This document shows positions 19,837 through 27,780 of a stretch of DNA of 64,000 nucleotides, piece after piece. The notes beneath the pieces were generated by a model. It was not told the DNA's origin, ran no database searches, and saw nothing but the letters and a program-made list of their open reading frames with translations. The first letter of the stretch is position 1, and every line of letters begins with the position of its first letter. The position numbers and the translations under genes are program-made. Source of the DNA: Arthrobacter oryzae (GTDB lineage Bacteria; Actinomycetota; Actinomycetes; Actinomycetales; Micrococcaceae); assembly GCF_030812315.1 (NCBI RefSeq), contig NZ_JAUSSM010000002.1, forward strand, positions 558,001-622,000. The letters run 5' to 3'.

Positions 19837-20279
19837 AACTTGTCCAATCCTTGATTTACCAGGCGGACGTCGTCAGGCGTCCCCATGAGTTCGAAGCGGT
19901 AGAGGTGCGGTATCTGGCATTTGAAGGCGATGATGTCGCCGGCCATGCAGAAGTTGTCCCCAAAATTTGTGTTTCCTGCGCCGATCACCCCGCGGATCAG
20001 TTTTCTGTTCTGCGGGTTGTTGAGGAATCGGATCACCTGTTTCGGCACTGAGCCCTCGCCGCCGGTCCCCCCGTAGGTGGGAACCACCAGGACGAAAGGC
20101 TCTGTGGCGACGAGCTCAGCTTCACGCTGATACAGGGGAATCCGGGCTACATCCCGGCCGAGCTTCTCAACGAAGCGCCGGGTGTTCTCGGATGCCGAGG
20201 AAAAATAGATGAGTTGGCTTTGGGTCGTATTGACGGCCTGAGCCCCAAGGGGAGCATCGGCCAATGCCAGTGCTGCCAC
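19806..20279 (-). CDS. nrdI: NrdI flavodoxin-like protein
   Basis: NrdI supplies superoxide/peroxide equivalents to assemble the dimanganese-tyrosyl radical in NrdF. About 157 aa. Flavodoxin-like FMN motifs are [42 protein letters not shown] and [23 protein letters not shown] choose GTG 20279 because GAGGTGA lies five bases before it; GTG 20288 is the next candidate and longer frames run into nrdH. The gene is 41 bp from nrdH and its end overlaps the TTG start of nrdE by 31 bp. Confidence 0.93.
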   Translation of the reverse strand: MAALALADAPLGAQAVNTTQSQLIYFSSASENTRRFVEKLGRDVARIPLYQREAELVATEPFVLVVPTYGGTGGEGSVPKQVIRFLNNPQNRKLIRGVIGAGNTNFGDNFCMAGDIIAFKCQIPHLYRFELMGTPDDVRLVNQGLDKFWTLLSQTQK

Positions 20280-20320
20280 GGGAGTCACCTCGCCTGTGTT
20301 GTTGGTGGGAAGTTTTGCCC

Positions 20321-20566
20321 CTACGCGACGGAGGATGCGGCAGCCAGTGCCAGTTCCTCGATCTTGTCCGGACGGAATCCGGACCAGTGGTCCTGCTCGG
20401 TAACCACAACGGGAGCCTGCATGTAACCCAGGGCCTTCAGGCGCTCGAGTGCATCCGCGTCCTGCGAGATGTCGACGCTCTGGTAGGTGATGCCCTTCTT
20501 GTCCAGCGCACGGTAGGTCGCGTTGCACTGAACACAGGCCGGTTTCGTGTAAACCGTTACGGTCAT
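20321..20566 (-). CDS. nrdH: NrdH redoxin
   Basis: 81-aa glutaredoxin-like electron donor that passes electrons from thioredoxin reductase to NrdE. It has the CVQC redox pair ([15 protein letters not shown]), the [25 protein letters not shown] segment with cis-Pro, and the [10 protein letters not shown]-terminal signature typical of NrdH. It starts at ATG 20566 behind AGGGGACAGGGACC. It is the first gene of the operon, about 140 nt from the predicted transcription start. Confidence 0.95.
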   Translation of the reverse strand: MTVTVYTKPACVQCNATYRALDKKGITYQSVDISQDADALERLKALGYMQAPVVVTEQDHWSGFRPDKIEELALAAASSVA

Positions 20567-20713
20567 GGTCCCTGTCCCCTTTGTTGAAGTCATTGCTCTT
20601 CGTTTTCCGCGAGCCCTGCCCGAACTGGAATCCATGTCCGAATACTGGTCTCGCCGGCGGCTGCCCAGGCAGCCTATATGCATGTTGATGTCTGACGCAG
20701 ATGCCCCGGTCAA

Positions 20714-20742
20714 TCTGTATGTCGATACTACATGTAGTGCAA
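20714..20742 (-). promoter_or_regulatory. Promoter of the nrd operon
   Basis: Read on the minus strand: TTGCAC (20742-20737), a 17-bp spacer, TACAGA (20719-20714). The spacing is ideal and the position suits the nrdH start. The spacer holds most of NrdR box 1. Confidence 0.6.
20727..20738. promoter_or_regulatory. Candidate NrdR box 1
   Basis: ACTACATGTAGT is a perfect 12-bp palindrome. It fits the general NrdR box pattern (CwATATAwG-like with C at one end and GT at the other). It lies between the -35 and -10 elements, where bound repressor would block RNA polymerase. Confidence 0.6.
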
Positions 20743-20758
20743 GCGCCTCGGACGAACC

Positions 20759-20771
20759 CCTAGATGATGTA
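20759..20771. promoter_or_regulatory. Candidate NrdR box 2
   Basis: CTAGATGATGT (20760-20770) is a degenerate copy of box 1 (CTACATGTAGT). The offset between equivalent bases is exactly 32 bp, three helical turns, which is the spacing known for paired NrdR boxes. It lies just upstream of the -35 element. Confidence 0.5.
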
Positions 20772-20954
20772 TTACAAGTATGTCATTTAATGCACCGTTA
20801 ATCCACAGGCCATTGGGTGAAAAATGTCCGTGTTTCTGCTGTTTTCGAGGACGAAATCCACACCCTGTGGAGTAGTTAGCCACATTTAATCCCCTGCGTG
20901 TCGCGTGGTGGACGGCGTGTCGCCCCGGTGCCGCACGCGTGTCGCGGGGCACAC

Positions 20955-20986
20955 AAAAGGGGTCCTGATCGCTTCGTCAGGACCCC
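20955..20986 (-). terminator. Rho-independent terminator of the fatty-acid-modifying operon
   Basis: Perfect 10-bp stem GGGGTCCTGA / TCAGGACCCC around an 8-nt loop, 18 bp after the stop of the methyltransferase gene. On the minus strand it is followed by TTTTGTG. Confidence 0.85.
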
Positions 20987-21003
20987 CGATGTGATGAACG
21001 GAA

Positions 21004-22419
21004 CTATGTGTGCGGGTTGGCGGGAGGACCGCCGGCCGCACGCTTGGACGCTGCGTGGTCCAGGACAATCTGCTGGACGTCGAGGTAGCCCGTCTCGAAG
21101 CCGGCCCTGGAGTAGCACAGGTAGAACAGCCACATCCGCTGGAAGACCGCGTCGAAGCCCATCGCCGCCACCTCGTCGGCGCGGGCCATGAACCGCTCCT
21201 CCCAGAGGCGCAGGGTCTGCGCGTAATGCTCGCCCATGGCCAGGCGTTCACGGACCCGGAGGCCGGTCTGCTTCTCGGTGATTTCCTCGATGGCCCGGAC
21301 GGACGGGATGACGCCGCCGGGGAAGATGTACTTGTGCACCCAGGTGTAGCTCGTCCGGGTGGCGATCAGCCGGTCGTGGGCGATGGTGATGGCCTGGATG
21401 GCCACCTTGCCGCCGGGGGCCAGAACGCGCTCGATCGTCTGGAAGTACGTGGCCCAATACTCGTAGCCGACGGCCTCGATCATTTCGACCGACACGACGG
21501 CATCGTACTCGCCCTCCACGGCCCGGTAGTCCTTGAGCTCGATGGTCACGGAGTCGGCGTAGCCGGCCTCCGCTACGCGCCAGCGGGCGAGTTCCTGCTG
21601 TTCGCTGGAAAGCGTGACGGAATAGACGGTGGCGCCGCGTGCAGCCGCCCGCAGGGCGAGTTCACCCCAACCTGTGCCGATTTCCAGGACCCGCGTCCCC
21701 TGCCCGACGCCGGCTTTGTCCAGCAACCGGTCGATCTTCGCCTGCTGGGCGGCGGCGAAACCGTCCCAGGCAACGGTCCGCAGGGCGTCCCCGCTCTCCG
21801 GAAAGAGCGCGCTGGAGTACGTCATGGTGCTGTCCAGGAAGGAGGCGAACAGCTCGTTGGAGAGGTCATAGTGCCGCGAGATGTTGGAGCGGGTGTTCTG
21901 CTCGGTGTTGCGTTCCCTGAGCGGCTGGCGCGGGAGGTATAGGGCCCTCAGTTTCTGCAACGGCTCGGGCACGAGCGACCCGACGCGGGCGGCGAAGACC
22001 TCCATCACCGCGGTGAGGTCGTCGGCGTCCCAGTCCCCTGCCATGTAGGACTCCCCCAGGCCGATCAGCCCGCCGCCGCCGAGCCTGGCAGCAAAGGCAT
22101 CCGGACGGTTCATGGTCATGACCGGGTAGGTCTGGCCGGGCCCGGCTGCCCTGCCGAGGACCGTCCCGTCCGGGTAACGGACTTCGAGGGGGAGCCTCCG
22201 CACCGCGGCCTTGAAGATGGCGTCGGCGGCCCGGCCGGCCACCAGTGCCTTGAGGCTCGTGGGCACCGTGGCGATGCTCGGCCACACTTCGGCGTCGATC
22301 ACTGCCGGCGGCTGGGGAACGGTGCAGGGACCTGTACTGTCCGGGGCGAAGCCGGTCCGGACCGGGGTGGAACCCCGGTCCGCAGGCTGTCCGGCGGGGG
22401 ATCCGGTCGTTTCGGTCAT
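21004..22419 (-). CDS. Cyclopropane-fatty-acyl-phospholipid synthase family methyltransferase
   Basis: 471 aa from ATG 22419. SAM-dependent methylation of the double bond of phospholipid acyl chains at the membrane is the family reaction. The N-terminal part (YPDGTVLGRAAG, then GGGGLIGLGESYMAGDWDADDLTAV) is the CFA lipid-binding domain. NISRHYDLSNELFASFLDSTMTYSSALF and VLEIGTGWGELALRAA (SAM loop) follow, then SVEMIEAVGYEYWATYF and the C-terminal YLCYSRAGFETGYLDVQQIVL, all hallmark motifs. The E-x-GxGWG loop and bicarbonate-site residues are intact. It is the last gene of a three-gene operon. Product could be a cyclopropane, 10-methyl or furan fatty acid precursor. Confidence 0.9.
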   Translation of the reverse strand: MTETTGSPAGQPADRGSTPVRTGFAPDSTGPCTVPQPPAVIDAEVWPSIATVPTSLKALVAGRAADAIFKAAVRRLPLEVRYPDGTVLGRAAGPGQTYPVMTMNRPDAFAARLGGGGLIGLGESYMAGDWDADDLTAVMEVFAARVGSLVPEPLQKLRALYLPRQPLRERNTEQNTRSNISRHYDLSNELFASFLDSTMTYSSALFPESGDALRTVAWDGFAAAQQAKIDRLLDKAGVGQGTRVLEIGTGWGELALRAAARGATVYSVTLSSEQQELARWRVAEAGYADSVTIELKDYRAVEGEYDAVVSVEMIEAVGYEYWATYFQTIERVLAPGGKVAIQAITIAHDRLIATRTSYTWVHKYIFPGGVIPSVRAIEEITEKQTGLRVRERLAMGEHYAQTLRLWEERFMARADEVAAMGFDAVFQRMWLFYLCYSRAGFETGYLDVQQIVLDHAASKRAAGGPPANPHT

Positions 22420-22421
22420 TG

Positions 22422-23153
22422 TCACTGAACTGCCTCCTGTGAGGGGTGGTGGGGTCGTTTGATGAGGGGCAGCCGGCGCGCCCAGAGCTTGATGCCCTGC
22501 CACCGGATCTGCGCGGCTACGCGCAGCGGCGCCAGGGGAACGGCGAGCGCGGCGGCGAGGATGTTCGGGACGGACGCGTCATGGCGTTCGCCGTCCACGG
22601 TGGCCACGAAAGGCTTGTGCCCGTCGCGCTCCAGCACGATGGATACAGCGAGCCGCTCCCCCGGTTCGGGGAGTTTCATCCGGTACTGGCCCTCGACGTC
22701 GTTGAACGGAGAAACGTAAAACGCCTTGGGCACACTGGCCCGGCCGGCGTCGTCCGTTTCGAGCAGGTAGCAGTGCCGCTCACCGTAGGTGTTGTGCACT
22801 TCGGCGACGACGCAGCGCAGGCCGCCGGCGGCGTCGTGGCACCAGAACAGGCTGAGCGGGTTGAAGACGTAGCCCAACACCCTTGCGCTGGCCAGCATGG
22901 TGATCCTGCCGCCGTCGGGCTCTATCCCCCGGGTCCGCAGGAACCGTTCCACGTTGCCGCGGAACGAGCCTTCCGGATCGCCGAGGTGGTCCGCGACGCG
23001 GAAATCCGCGAGGGGTCGGAGCGGCCAGGGCACGGACGGGAGCCGGTCGACGTCGACGTACCAGCTGTAGCTGCGGTACGTAAACGCATTGTGCAGCGGC
23101 GTGCGGCGCACATGCGCAATGGAGGTGCGGTAAATGGCTGCCTGGGTGCTCAT
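22422..23153 (-). CDS. DUF1365 domain-containing protein
   Basis: 243 aa. Family signatures: IYRTSIAHVRRTPLHNAFTYRSYSWYVDVD at the start, ASARVLGYVFNPLSLFWCHDAAGGLRCVVAEVHNTYGE in the middle and PKAFYVSPFNDVEGQYRM later. DUF1365 genes nearly always sit beside a FAD oxidoreductase and a CFA-type synthase, exactly as here, and are thought to act in the same lipid modification; the biochemical role is unknown to me. It starts at ATG 23153, sharing ATGA with the upstream gene, and ends 2 bp before the CFA start. Confidence 0.9.
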   Translation of the reverse strand: MSTQAAIYRTSIAHVRRTPLHNAFTYRSYSWYVDVDRLPSVPWPLRPLADFRVADHLGDPEGSFRGNVERFLRTRGIEPDGGRITMLASARVLGYVFNPLSLFWCHDAAGGLRCVVAEVHNTYGERHCYLLETDDAGRASVPKAFYVSPFNDVEGQYRMKLPEPGERLAVSIVLERDGHKPFVATVDGERHDASVPNILAAALAVPLAPLRVAAQIRWQGIKLWARRLPLIKRPHHPSQEAVQ

Positions 23154-24532
23154 CGGGCCCCCACCGCGGCAGCGCCCTGCAGGGACGAATGCTGCGGGCC
23201 GGGACCGGACAGTGCGGACTGCTGTTCCCACTCCCGTCCAAGGCGGGCTGCCGCCTTGACGCCGGAGAGTGCGCCGTCCTCATGGAAACCCCAGCCGTGG
23301 TACGCGCCGGCGAAGGCCAGGCGCCCATCCCCCAGCGCCAGGATCTGCTGCTGGGCCCGGAGGGATTCGGGCGTGTACTGCGGATGTTCGTAGACCATCC
23401 TGTCCAGCACCGTCCCGTCGGCAATGAGGTCGGACTCCCCCAGGCTCACGATGTAGCGGCCGCCGTCCGCGGGCACGAGCCGCTGCAGGCGCGTCATGTC
23501 GTAGCTGACCAGGACCCTGTCCGGCTGCGCGTCGCAGGACGGCAGCCGGTAGTTCCAGGAGGCCTTGGCATTGCCGCTGGACGGCAGGACGGCCTCGTCG
23601 CGGTGAAACACCGTCTGGTTGACGGAGTAGGGCATGTTGCCCAGGGCGTCCCTCTCCGCCGGTGACGCGTCGGACAGCATGCGCAGCGCCTGCCCGGGAT
23701 GCGTGGCGATCACGACGGCGTCGAAGGTTTCCCTTCCGTGCGGGGTGGTCAGTTCGACCCCCTCCGCATGGCGGCGTACGGAGGTGACCGGGCTGGCGAG
23801 CCGGACGTCCGGCAGGGTGGCGGCCAGCTTATCCACGTAGGCACGGGATCCGCCGGTCACCGTCCGCCACTGCGGCGAGCCCGTGACACCCAGGAGGCCG
23901 TGGTGGGCCAGGAAGGTGAAGAGGTACCGTGCCGGGTAGGCCAGCGCGGTGGTGGGATCGCAGGACCAGACGGCACTGACCACGGGGGTCATGAAGTGCG
24001 AAACGAAGTAGCTGCTGAACTTCTCCCGGGCCAGGAAATCTGCCAGCGTCAGGCCGTCCTTGCCGGCATCCGCGGCTGATTCTTCCCGGGCCAGCAGGGC
24101 GCGGGCGCGGCGGTGGAACCGCGTCACCTCCAGCAGCATCAGCAGGTACCTTCCGCGTAGCAGGGTGGAGGGCCGGGGAATGATGCCGCGCCCTTTGGCA
24201 CGGGCTCCGGCATATTCCAGGCCGCATCCGTCGCAGCGGACCGACATGCTCATCTCGGACTCCTGCGTCTCGACGCCCAGCTCCGCGAAGAGCCGCAGCA
24301 GCGTTGGGTACGTGCGTTCGTTGTGCACGATGAAGCCCGTGTCCACGGCAAGGGACGGGTTGTCCGCCTGCATCACGTCGTGAGTGTGCGCATGTCCGCC
24401 CAGCCGGGACTCCGCCTCGAAGAGGGTCACGTTGTCCCGTTGGTTCAGGACATAGGCCGCGGTCAGTCCTGCCACGCCGCTGCCAATCACGGCTACCCGC
24501 CGGCCATCCGGAATCGTTGCTGCTTGCGACAC
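23150..24532 (-). CDS. FAD-dependent oxidoreductase (amine-oxidase/desaturase-like), lipid operon
   Basis: 460 aa from GTG 24532, seven bases after AGGAG. The Rossmann FAD loop is VAVIGSGVAGLTAAYVL, followed by LFEAESRLGGHAHTH and the VDTGFIVHNERTYPTLLRLFAELGV segment characteristic of the family that pairs with DUF1365 and CFA synthases. The C-terminal FAD motif is RLAFAGAYHGWGFHEDGALSGVKAAARL. The CDGC pair near residue 100 is unusual for a flavin oxidase and may bind a metal. In Rhodobacter, genes of this kind are needed for furan fatty acids made from methylated acyl chains; a similar role here is inference. First gene of the operon. Confidence 0.88.
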   Translation of the reverse strand: MSQAATIPDGRRVAVIGSGVAGLTAAYVLNQRDNVTLFEAESRLGGHAHTHDVMQADNPSLAVDTGFIVHNERTYPTLLRLFAELGVETQESEMSMSVRCDGCGLEYAGARAKGRGIIPRPSTLLRGRYLLMLLEVTRFHRRARALLAREESAADAGKDGLTLADFLAREKFSSYFVSHFMTPVVSAVWSCDPTTALAYPARYLFTFLAHHGLLGVTGSPQWRTVTGGSRAYVDKLAATLPDVRLASPVTSVRRHAEGVELTTPHGRETFDAVVIATHPGQALRMLSDASPAERDALGNMPYSVNQTVFHRDEAVLPSSGNAKASWNYRLPSCDAQPDRVLVSYDMTRLQRLVPADGGRYIVSLGESDLIADGTVLDRMVYEHPQYTPESLRAQQQILALGDGRLAFAGAYHGWGFHEDGALSGVKAAARLGREWEQQSALSGPGPQHSSLQGAAAVGAR

Positions 24533-24743
24533 TGATCTGCTCCTGTTGGTTTGGCCTGAAACATCCTGATGGATCGTCTTATGGGCAATTCGTCACCGAC
24601 GGGCGTCCGGATGAGTATTAATTCCAACTGGCCGTCGTGGCGCGATTCTCCGCAATGGACACAGCCCCAGGGGAGTCGACGTCCCGGGGTCCCGGGGCGA
24701 TATGCCACAATGAAGCGGGATTTCCGAAGGCGAAGGGCAACCA

Positions 24744-25664
24744 TTGATCAACCCTGTTCATTTGCGGACGCTGGTCGAGGTCACTCGCCTGGGCTCATTC
24801 GCGGCGGCGGCCAGCCGGCTCGGCTACACCGCCTCCGCCGTCTCCCAGCAGATGTCCGCCCTGGAGCGGGACACAGGCGTGGATCTTTTCCAGCGCTCCG
24901 CCAGGAGTATCCACCCCACCGAAGCCGCCCTGGTGATGACCCGGCACGCCGCCAAGGTCCTGACGGACATCGAGGCCCTCATGGCGGCCGCCTCCAGGAC
25001 CCACGACGCCACCAGCCAGGAGCTCAGGCTGGGCATTTTCCCCAGCCTCGCCACCTATGTCCTGCCGCTGATCCTGCGGAACCCGGCGTGGAAGAAGCTC
25101 GGCATCGACCTGCGGGTTTCCGTGGCCGAGCCTGCGCAGACCATCCAGGGGTTGCGCACCGGGGGCGAGTTGGATGTCGCCCTGGTCTACCAGGTGGGCC
25201 AGTCCGGCCTGGCGTGGCCCCACACCGTGAACCGGCAGTGGATCGGCGACGACGAATTCCGCGTGGTGCTGCCCGCGGCCTGGGGTTTCCGCGCTGACGC
25301 CAAGGTGGCTGCGGACCATCTGTCCGATATGCCGTGGATCGTCCATCACCCGGGGACCAGCGACGCGACGGTGATTGAACGGCTGTTCGCCAGCTGCAAC
25401 CTGCACCCGCGGGTCGTTGCCTACAGCGATGACTTCCACGCCAGCCTCGAAATGACCGCCTCGGGACTTGGCGCCGCGCTTGTTCCCGAACTCGCCCTGC
25501 GGCACCGGCCTGCCGGCGTGGTGGTCCTTGACGTTCCGGAGATCAGGCTGGCCAGGAACGTCTTCGCCCTGCTGATCAACGACAAGCAGACGGCACGGGT
25601 CCAGCTCTTCGTCGAGCTACTGGCCGACACCCTGCACAGCCTGGGAGCTGCCCGCAAGGACTAA
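24744..25664 (+). CDS. LysR-family transcriptional regulator
   Basis: 306 aa from TTG 24744 behind a GAAGGGC sequence. N-terminal winged helix: HLRTLVEVTRLGSFAAAASRLGYTASAVSQQMSALERDTGVDLF, typical of LysR. The C-terminal co-inducer domain (about 90-300) begins LRLGIFPSLATYVLPLIL and includes LRTGGELDVALVYQVG. It is divergent from the fatty-acid operon, with 211 bp between the starts. LysR genes usually control the divergent neighbour, so it may sense a lipid or redox signal; that is inference. Its stop codon falls in the first of three 16-bp repeats. Confidence 0.9.
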   Translation: MINPVHLRTLVEVTRLGSFAAAASRLGYTASAVSQQMSALERDTGVDLFQRSARSIHPTEAALVMTRHAAKVLTDIEALMAAASRTHDATSQELRLGIFPSLATYVLPLILRNPAWKKLGIDLRVSVAEPAQTIQGLRTGGELDVALVYQVGQSGLAWPHTVNRQWIGDDEFRVVLPAAWGFRADAKVAADHLSDMPWIVHHPGTSDATVIERLFASCNLHPRVVAYSDDFHASLEMTASGLGAALVPELALRHRPAGVVVLDVPEIRLARNVFALLINDKQTARVQLFVELLADTLHSLGAARKD

Positions 25665-25708
25665 CGGGTCCTGGAGCTAACGGGTCCTGAAACTAACGGG
25701 TCCTGGAA
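25661..25708. repeat. Three tandem 16-bp repeats across two convergent gene ends
   Basis: Three units of CTAACGGGTCCTGGAG (25661-25676), CTAACGGGTCCTGAAA (25677-25692) and CTAACGGGTCCTGGAA (25693-25708). The first holds the LysR stop (TAA, plus strand) and the third the aldehyde dehydrogenase stop (TAG, minus strand). Each unit contains both TAA on plus and CTA (TAG on minus). Confidence 0.9.
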
Positions 25709-27099
25709 CGGCCGGGCATCCGGCCTGTAAAGGACAGTAGGGCGGTCACCAGCTTGTCCTTCGCCGTGCCGTACGGCGGATAGGCCAGCCCGATGGTGTC
25801 CGGCCACATCGGCTTGTCCAGGCTGGCCCGCTCGTGCGAGAACGTCCGCACGGAATGTTCACCGTGGTACGCCCCCATGCCGCTTCCGCCGACCCCGCCG
25901 AACGGGAGCCCCGGGATCGCAGCGTGCGCCGCCGGCGCCCCGTATGCAAGCGCGCCGGATGAGGTACTCTCCGCGAAGGACCGTCGGACGTTGTCATCAG
26001 GGCTGAAAACATACACCGCGAGGGGCTTGGGACCGGCGTTGATCATGCGGATGGCCTCGTCCCTTCCGCCAACGGGGACCAGCGGGAGCAGCGGGCCGAA
26101 GATTTCCTCGCCCAGGACCAGGTCGCCGGGTTCGGGCCGCAGCAATGTCGGCGCAAAGTACCGGCTGCCCCGGTCCCGCTGGCCGCCGTGGACCACCGTA
26201 CTTCCGTCAGCCAGTTCCGCGAGCCGTTCGAAGTGCCGGTCATCGACGATCCGGCCATAGGAACCGCTGGACGACGGGTCTGTCCCGAACATTGCGGTGA
26301 TGGCGTGGACCAGCTGCGGTTGAAGGGCGTCCAGCACCTCGGGGGTGGCCAGCACATAGTCGGGCGCCACGCACGTCTGCCCGGCGTTCACGAACCGGCC
26401 CCAGACTATGCGCCTGGCTGTGGTGGCCAGGTCAGCGGTGCCATCCACATACGCCGGGCACCGGCCTCCCAGTTCCAGGGTCACAGGCGTCAGGTGTTCG
26501 GCTGCAGCCCGCATGACCACGCGGGCGGCGTTTTGCCCGCCGGTGAAGAAGATATGGTCGAAACGCTCCGCCAGCAGGGCCGTGGTTTCAGGGATGCCTC
26601 CGGCCACCACCTCGGCGGCGCCGCCCAGGTACCCTGGCACCCAGCGGACCAGGGCCGCCGATGTGGCCGGGGCGTGCTCGCTCGGCTTCAGGACCACGGT
26701 GTTGCCGGCGGCAAGGGCTCCGGCGAGCGGTGCGAGGGCCAGCTGGACAGGATAGTTCCAGGGACCGATTACCAGCACCACCCCGAGCGGAGTCAGCTCG
26801 GTCCAGGCCCTGGCCGGCTGCACGGCGAGCGGCACGTCGACCCGGCGGGGCCGCAGCCATCCGGCCAGGTGCCGTTCCAGGTGGGCCGCCTCGGCGGTGA
26901 CGAATCCAAGTTCGGTCAGCTGCGATTCGCTCCGGTGCTTGCCCAGGTCGCTGAGCAGGGCATCGGCAAAATCCTCACCGCGCTCGGCCAGCATCCTGCG
27001 CAGATTGCCCAGTTGTTCGAGGCGCCAGGCCAGCGGACGCGTCGCCCCGCTGTCGAAAAGCTTGCGGGATCGGGCGACGGCGGCGGCAGCAGTGTGCAT
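25693..27099 (-). CDS. Class 3-type aldehyde dehydrogenase
   Basis: 468 aa. NAD(P)-dependent oxidation of aldehydes to acids. TELTPLGVVLVIGPWNYPVQLALAPLAGALAAGNTVVLKPSE is the cofactor-binding start; FFTGGQNAARVVMRAAAEHLTPVTLELGGRCP contains the general-base Glu, and FVNAGQTCVAPDYVL the catalytic Cys. The length is that of class 3 enzymes (fatty and aromatic aldehydes). The usual LELGGKCP lysine is Arg here. It converges on the LysR gene, the stops being 28 bp apart, and has no operon partner. Medium-chain lipid aldehydes from peroxidation would be plausible substrates, given the neighbouring lipid operon, but this is speculation. Confidence 0.92.
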   Translation of the reverse strand: MHTAAAAVARSRKLFDSGATRPLAWRLEQLGNLRRMLAERGEDFADALLSDLGKHRSESQLTELGFVTAEAAHLERHLAGWLRPRRVDVPLAVQPARAWTELTPLGVVLVIGPWNYPVQLALAPLAGALAAGNTVVLKPSEHAPATSAALVRWVPGYLGGAAEVVAGGIPETTALLAERFDHIFFTGGQNAARVVMRAAAEHLTPVTLELGGRCPAYVDGTADLATTARRIVWGRFVNAGQTCVAPDYVLATPEVLDALQPQLVHAITAMFGTDPSSSGSYGRIVDDRHFERLAELADGSTVVHGGQRDRGSRYFAPTLLRPEPGDLVLGEEIFGPLLPLVPVGGRDEAIRMINAGPKPLAVYVFSPDDNVRRSFAESTSSGALAYGAPAAHAAIPGLPFGGVGGSGMGAYHGEHSVRTFSHERASLDKPMWPDTIGLAYPPYGTAKDKLVTALLSFTGRMPGRSRTR

Positions 27100-27197
27100 C
27101 CGATCAATGTACCTGCGCGGGGACCCGCTCGGGTCCCGTCCCAGATAAAAAATCCCCGATGCTGGAATGGACTGCCCGAGAGGACTATGTTGAAGAT

Positions 27198-27704
27198 ATG
27201 AACAAGGTACTCAGCCGCCACTTTGGAGAGATCGAGCTCAACCACGGCCGGGACCATAACATCGCCGCCAAACACGAACTGGCCGGCCAGCCGGTTGAGC
27301 TGGACCTGAACATCAACGCGCATGACCACTTCGACGAGGCGGCCATGCACAAGGTGGACTACCGGCTGCGGTACCTGCCCGAGCTTGTGGACCAGGTGCG
27401 GGACATGATCGCCGAGGAACTGGACCAGGAAGGCACCAGCCCCCAGGAGTACCGCCACTTCCACTGCAATGCCATCAAGGACGAGCACCTCAAGAAGGTG
27501 TTCGGCGTCGAGGACAAGAGCCAGCTGACGAATGCCGTGTTCCTGAAGGCCCTGAAACTGGGCCATGTGGGCATCTACCCCGGCCAGCCAGAACGCTACT
27601 TCGTCCTGGACTTCACCCTGGGCGAGCACTTCACCGACGAAGTGCTGGTGGCCTCCGCTGACGAGGACGGCGTGGTGGACGACGAAATCGTCTGGGAGTC
27701 CTGA
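27198..27704 (+). CDS. DUF2004 domain-containing protein
   Basis: 168 aa from ATG 27198; an upstream in-frame start at 27159 lacks support. The motif SRHFGEIEL at the N-terminus, VELDLNINAHDHFDE, and the LKALKLGHVGIYPGQPERYFVLDFTLGEHFTDEVLVA strand-rich C-terminus fit DUF2004, a family of small cytosolic proteins of unknown function seen in actinobacteria and proteobacteria. No signal or membrane segment. It converges with metE across a strong terminator. Function unknown. Confidence 0.75.
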   Translation: MNKVLSRHFGEIELNHGRDHNIAAKHELAGQPVELDLNINAHDHFDEAAMHKVDYRLRYLPELVDQVRDMIAEELDQEGTSPQEYRHFHCNAIKDEHLKKVFGVEDKSQLTNAVFLKALKLGHVGIYPGQPERYFVLDFTLGEHFTDEVLVASADEDGVVDDEIVWES

Positions 27705-27722
27705 AGCAATCGATTGTTAAAG

Positions 27723-27765
27723 CACGACGGCGGCCGGTCACCTGAGGTGACCGGCCGCCGTCGTG
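27723..27765. terminator. Bidirectional terminator between the DUF2004 gene and metE
   Basis: A perfect 20-bp stem with only a three-base loop (TGA); the arms begin CACGACGGCGG and end CCGCCGTCGTG. On the plus side it is followed by TGTGGCTGCTTTT, on the minus side by CTTTAACAATCG. It serves both convergent genes. Confidence 0.85.
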
Positions 27766-27780
27766 TGTGGCTGCTTTTGG

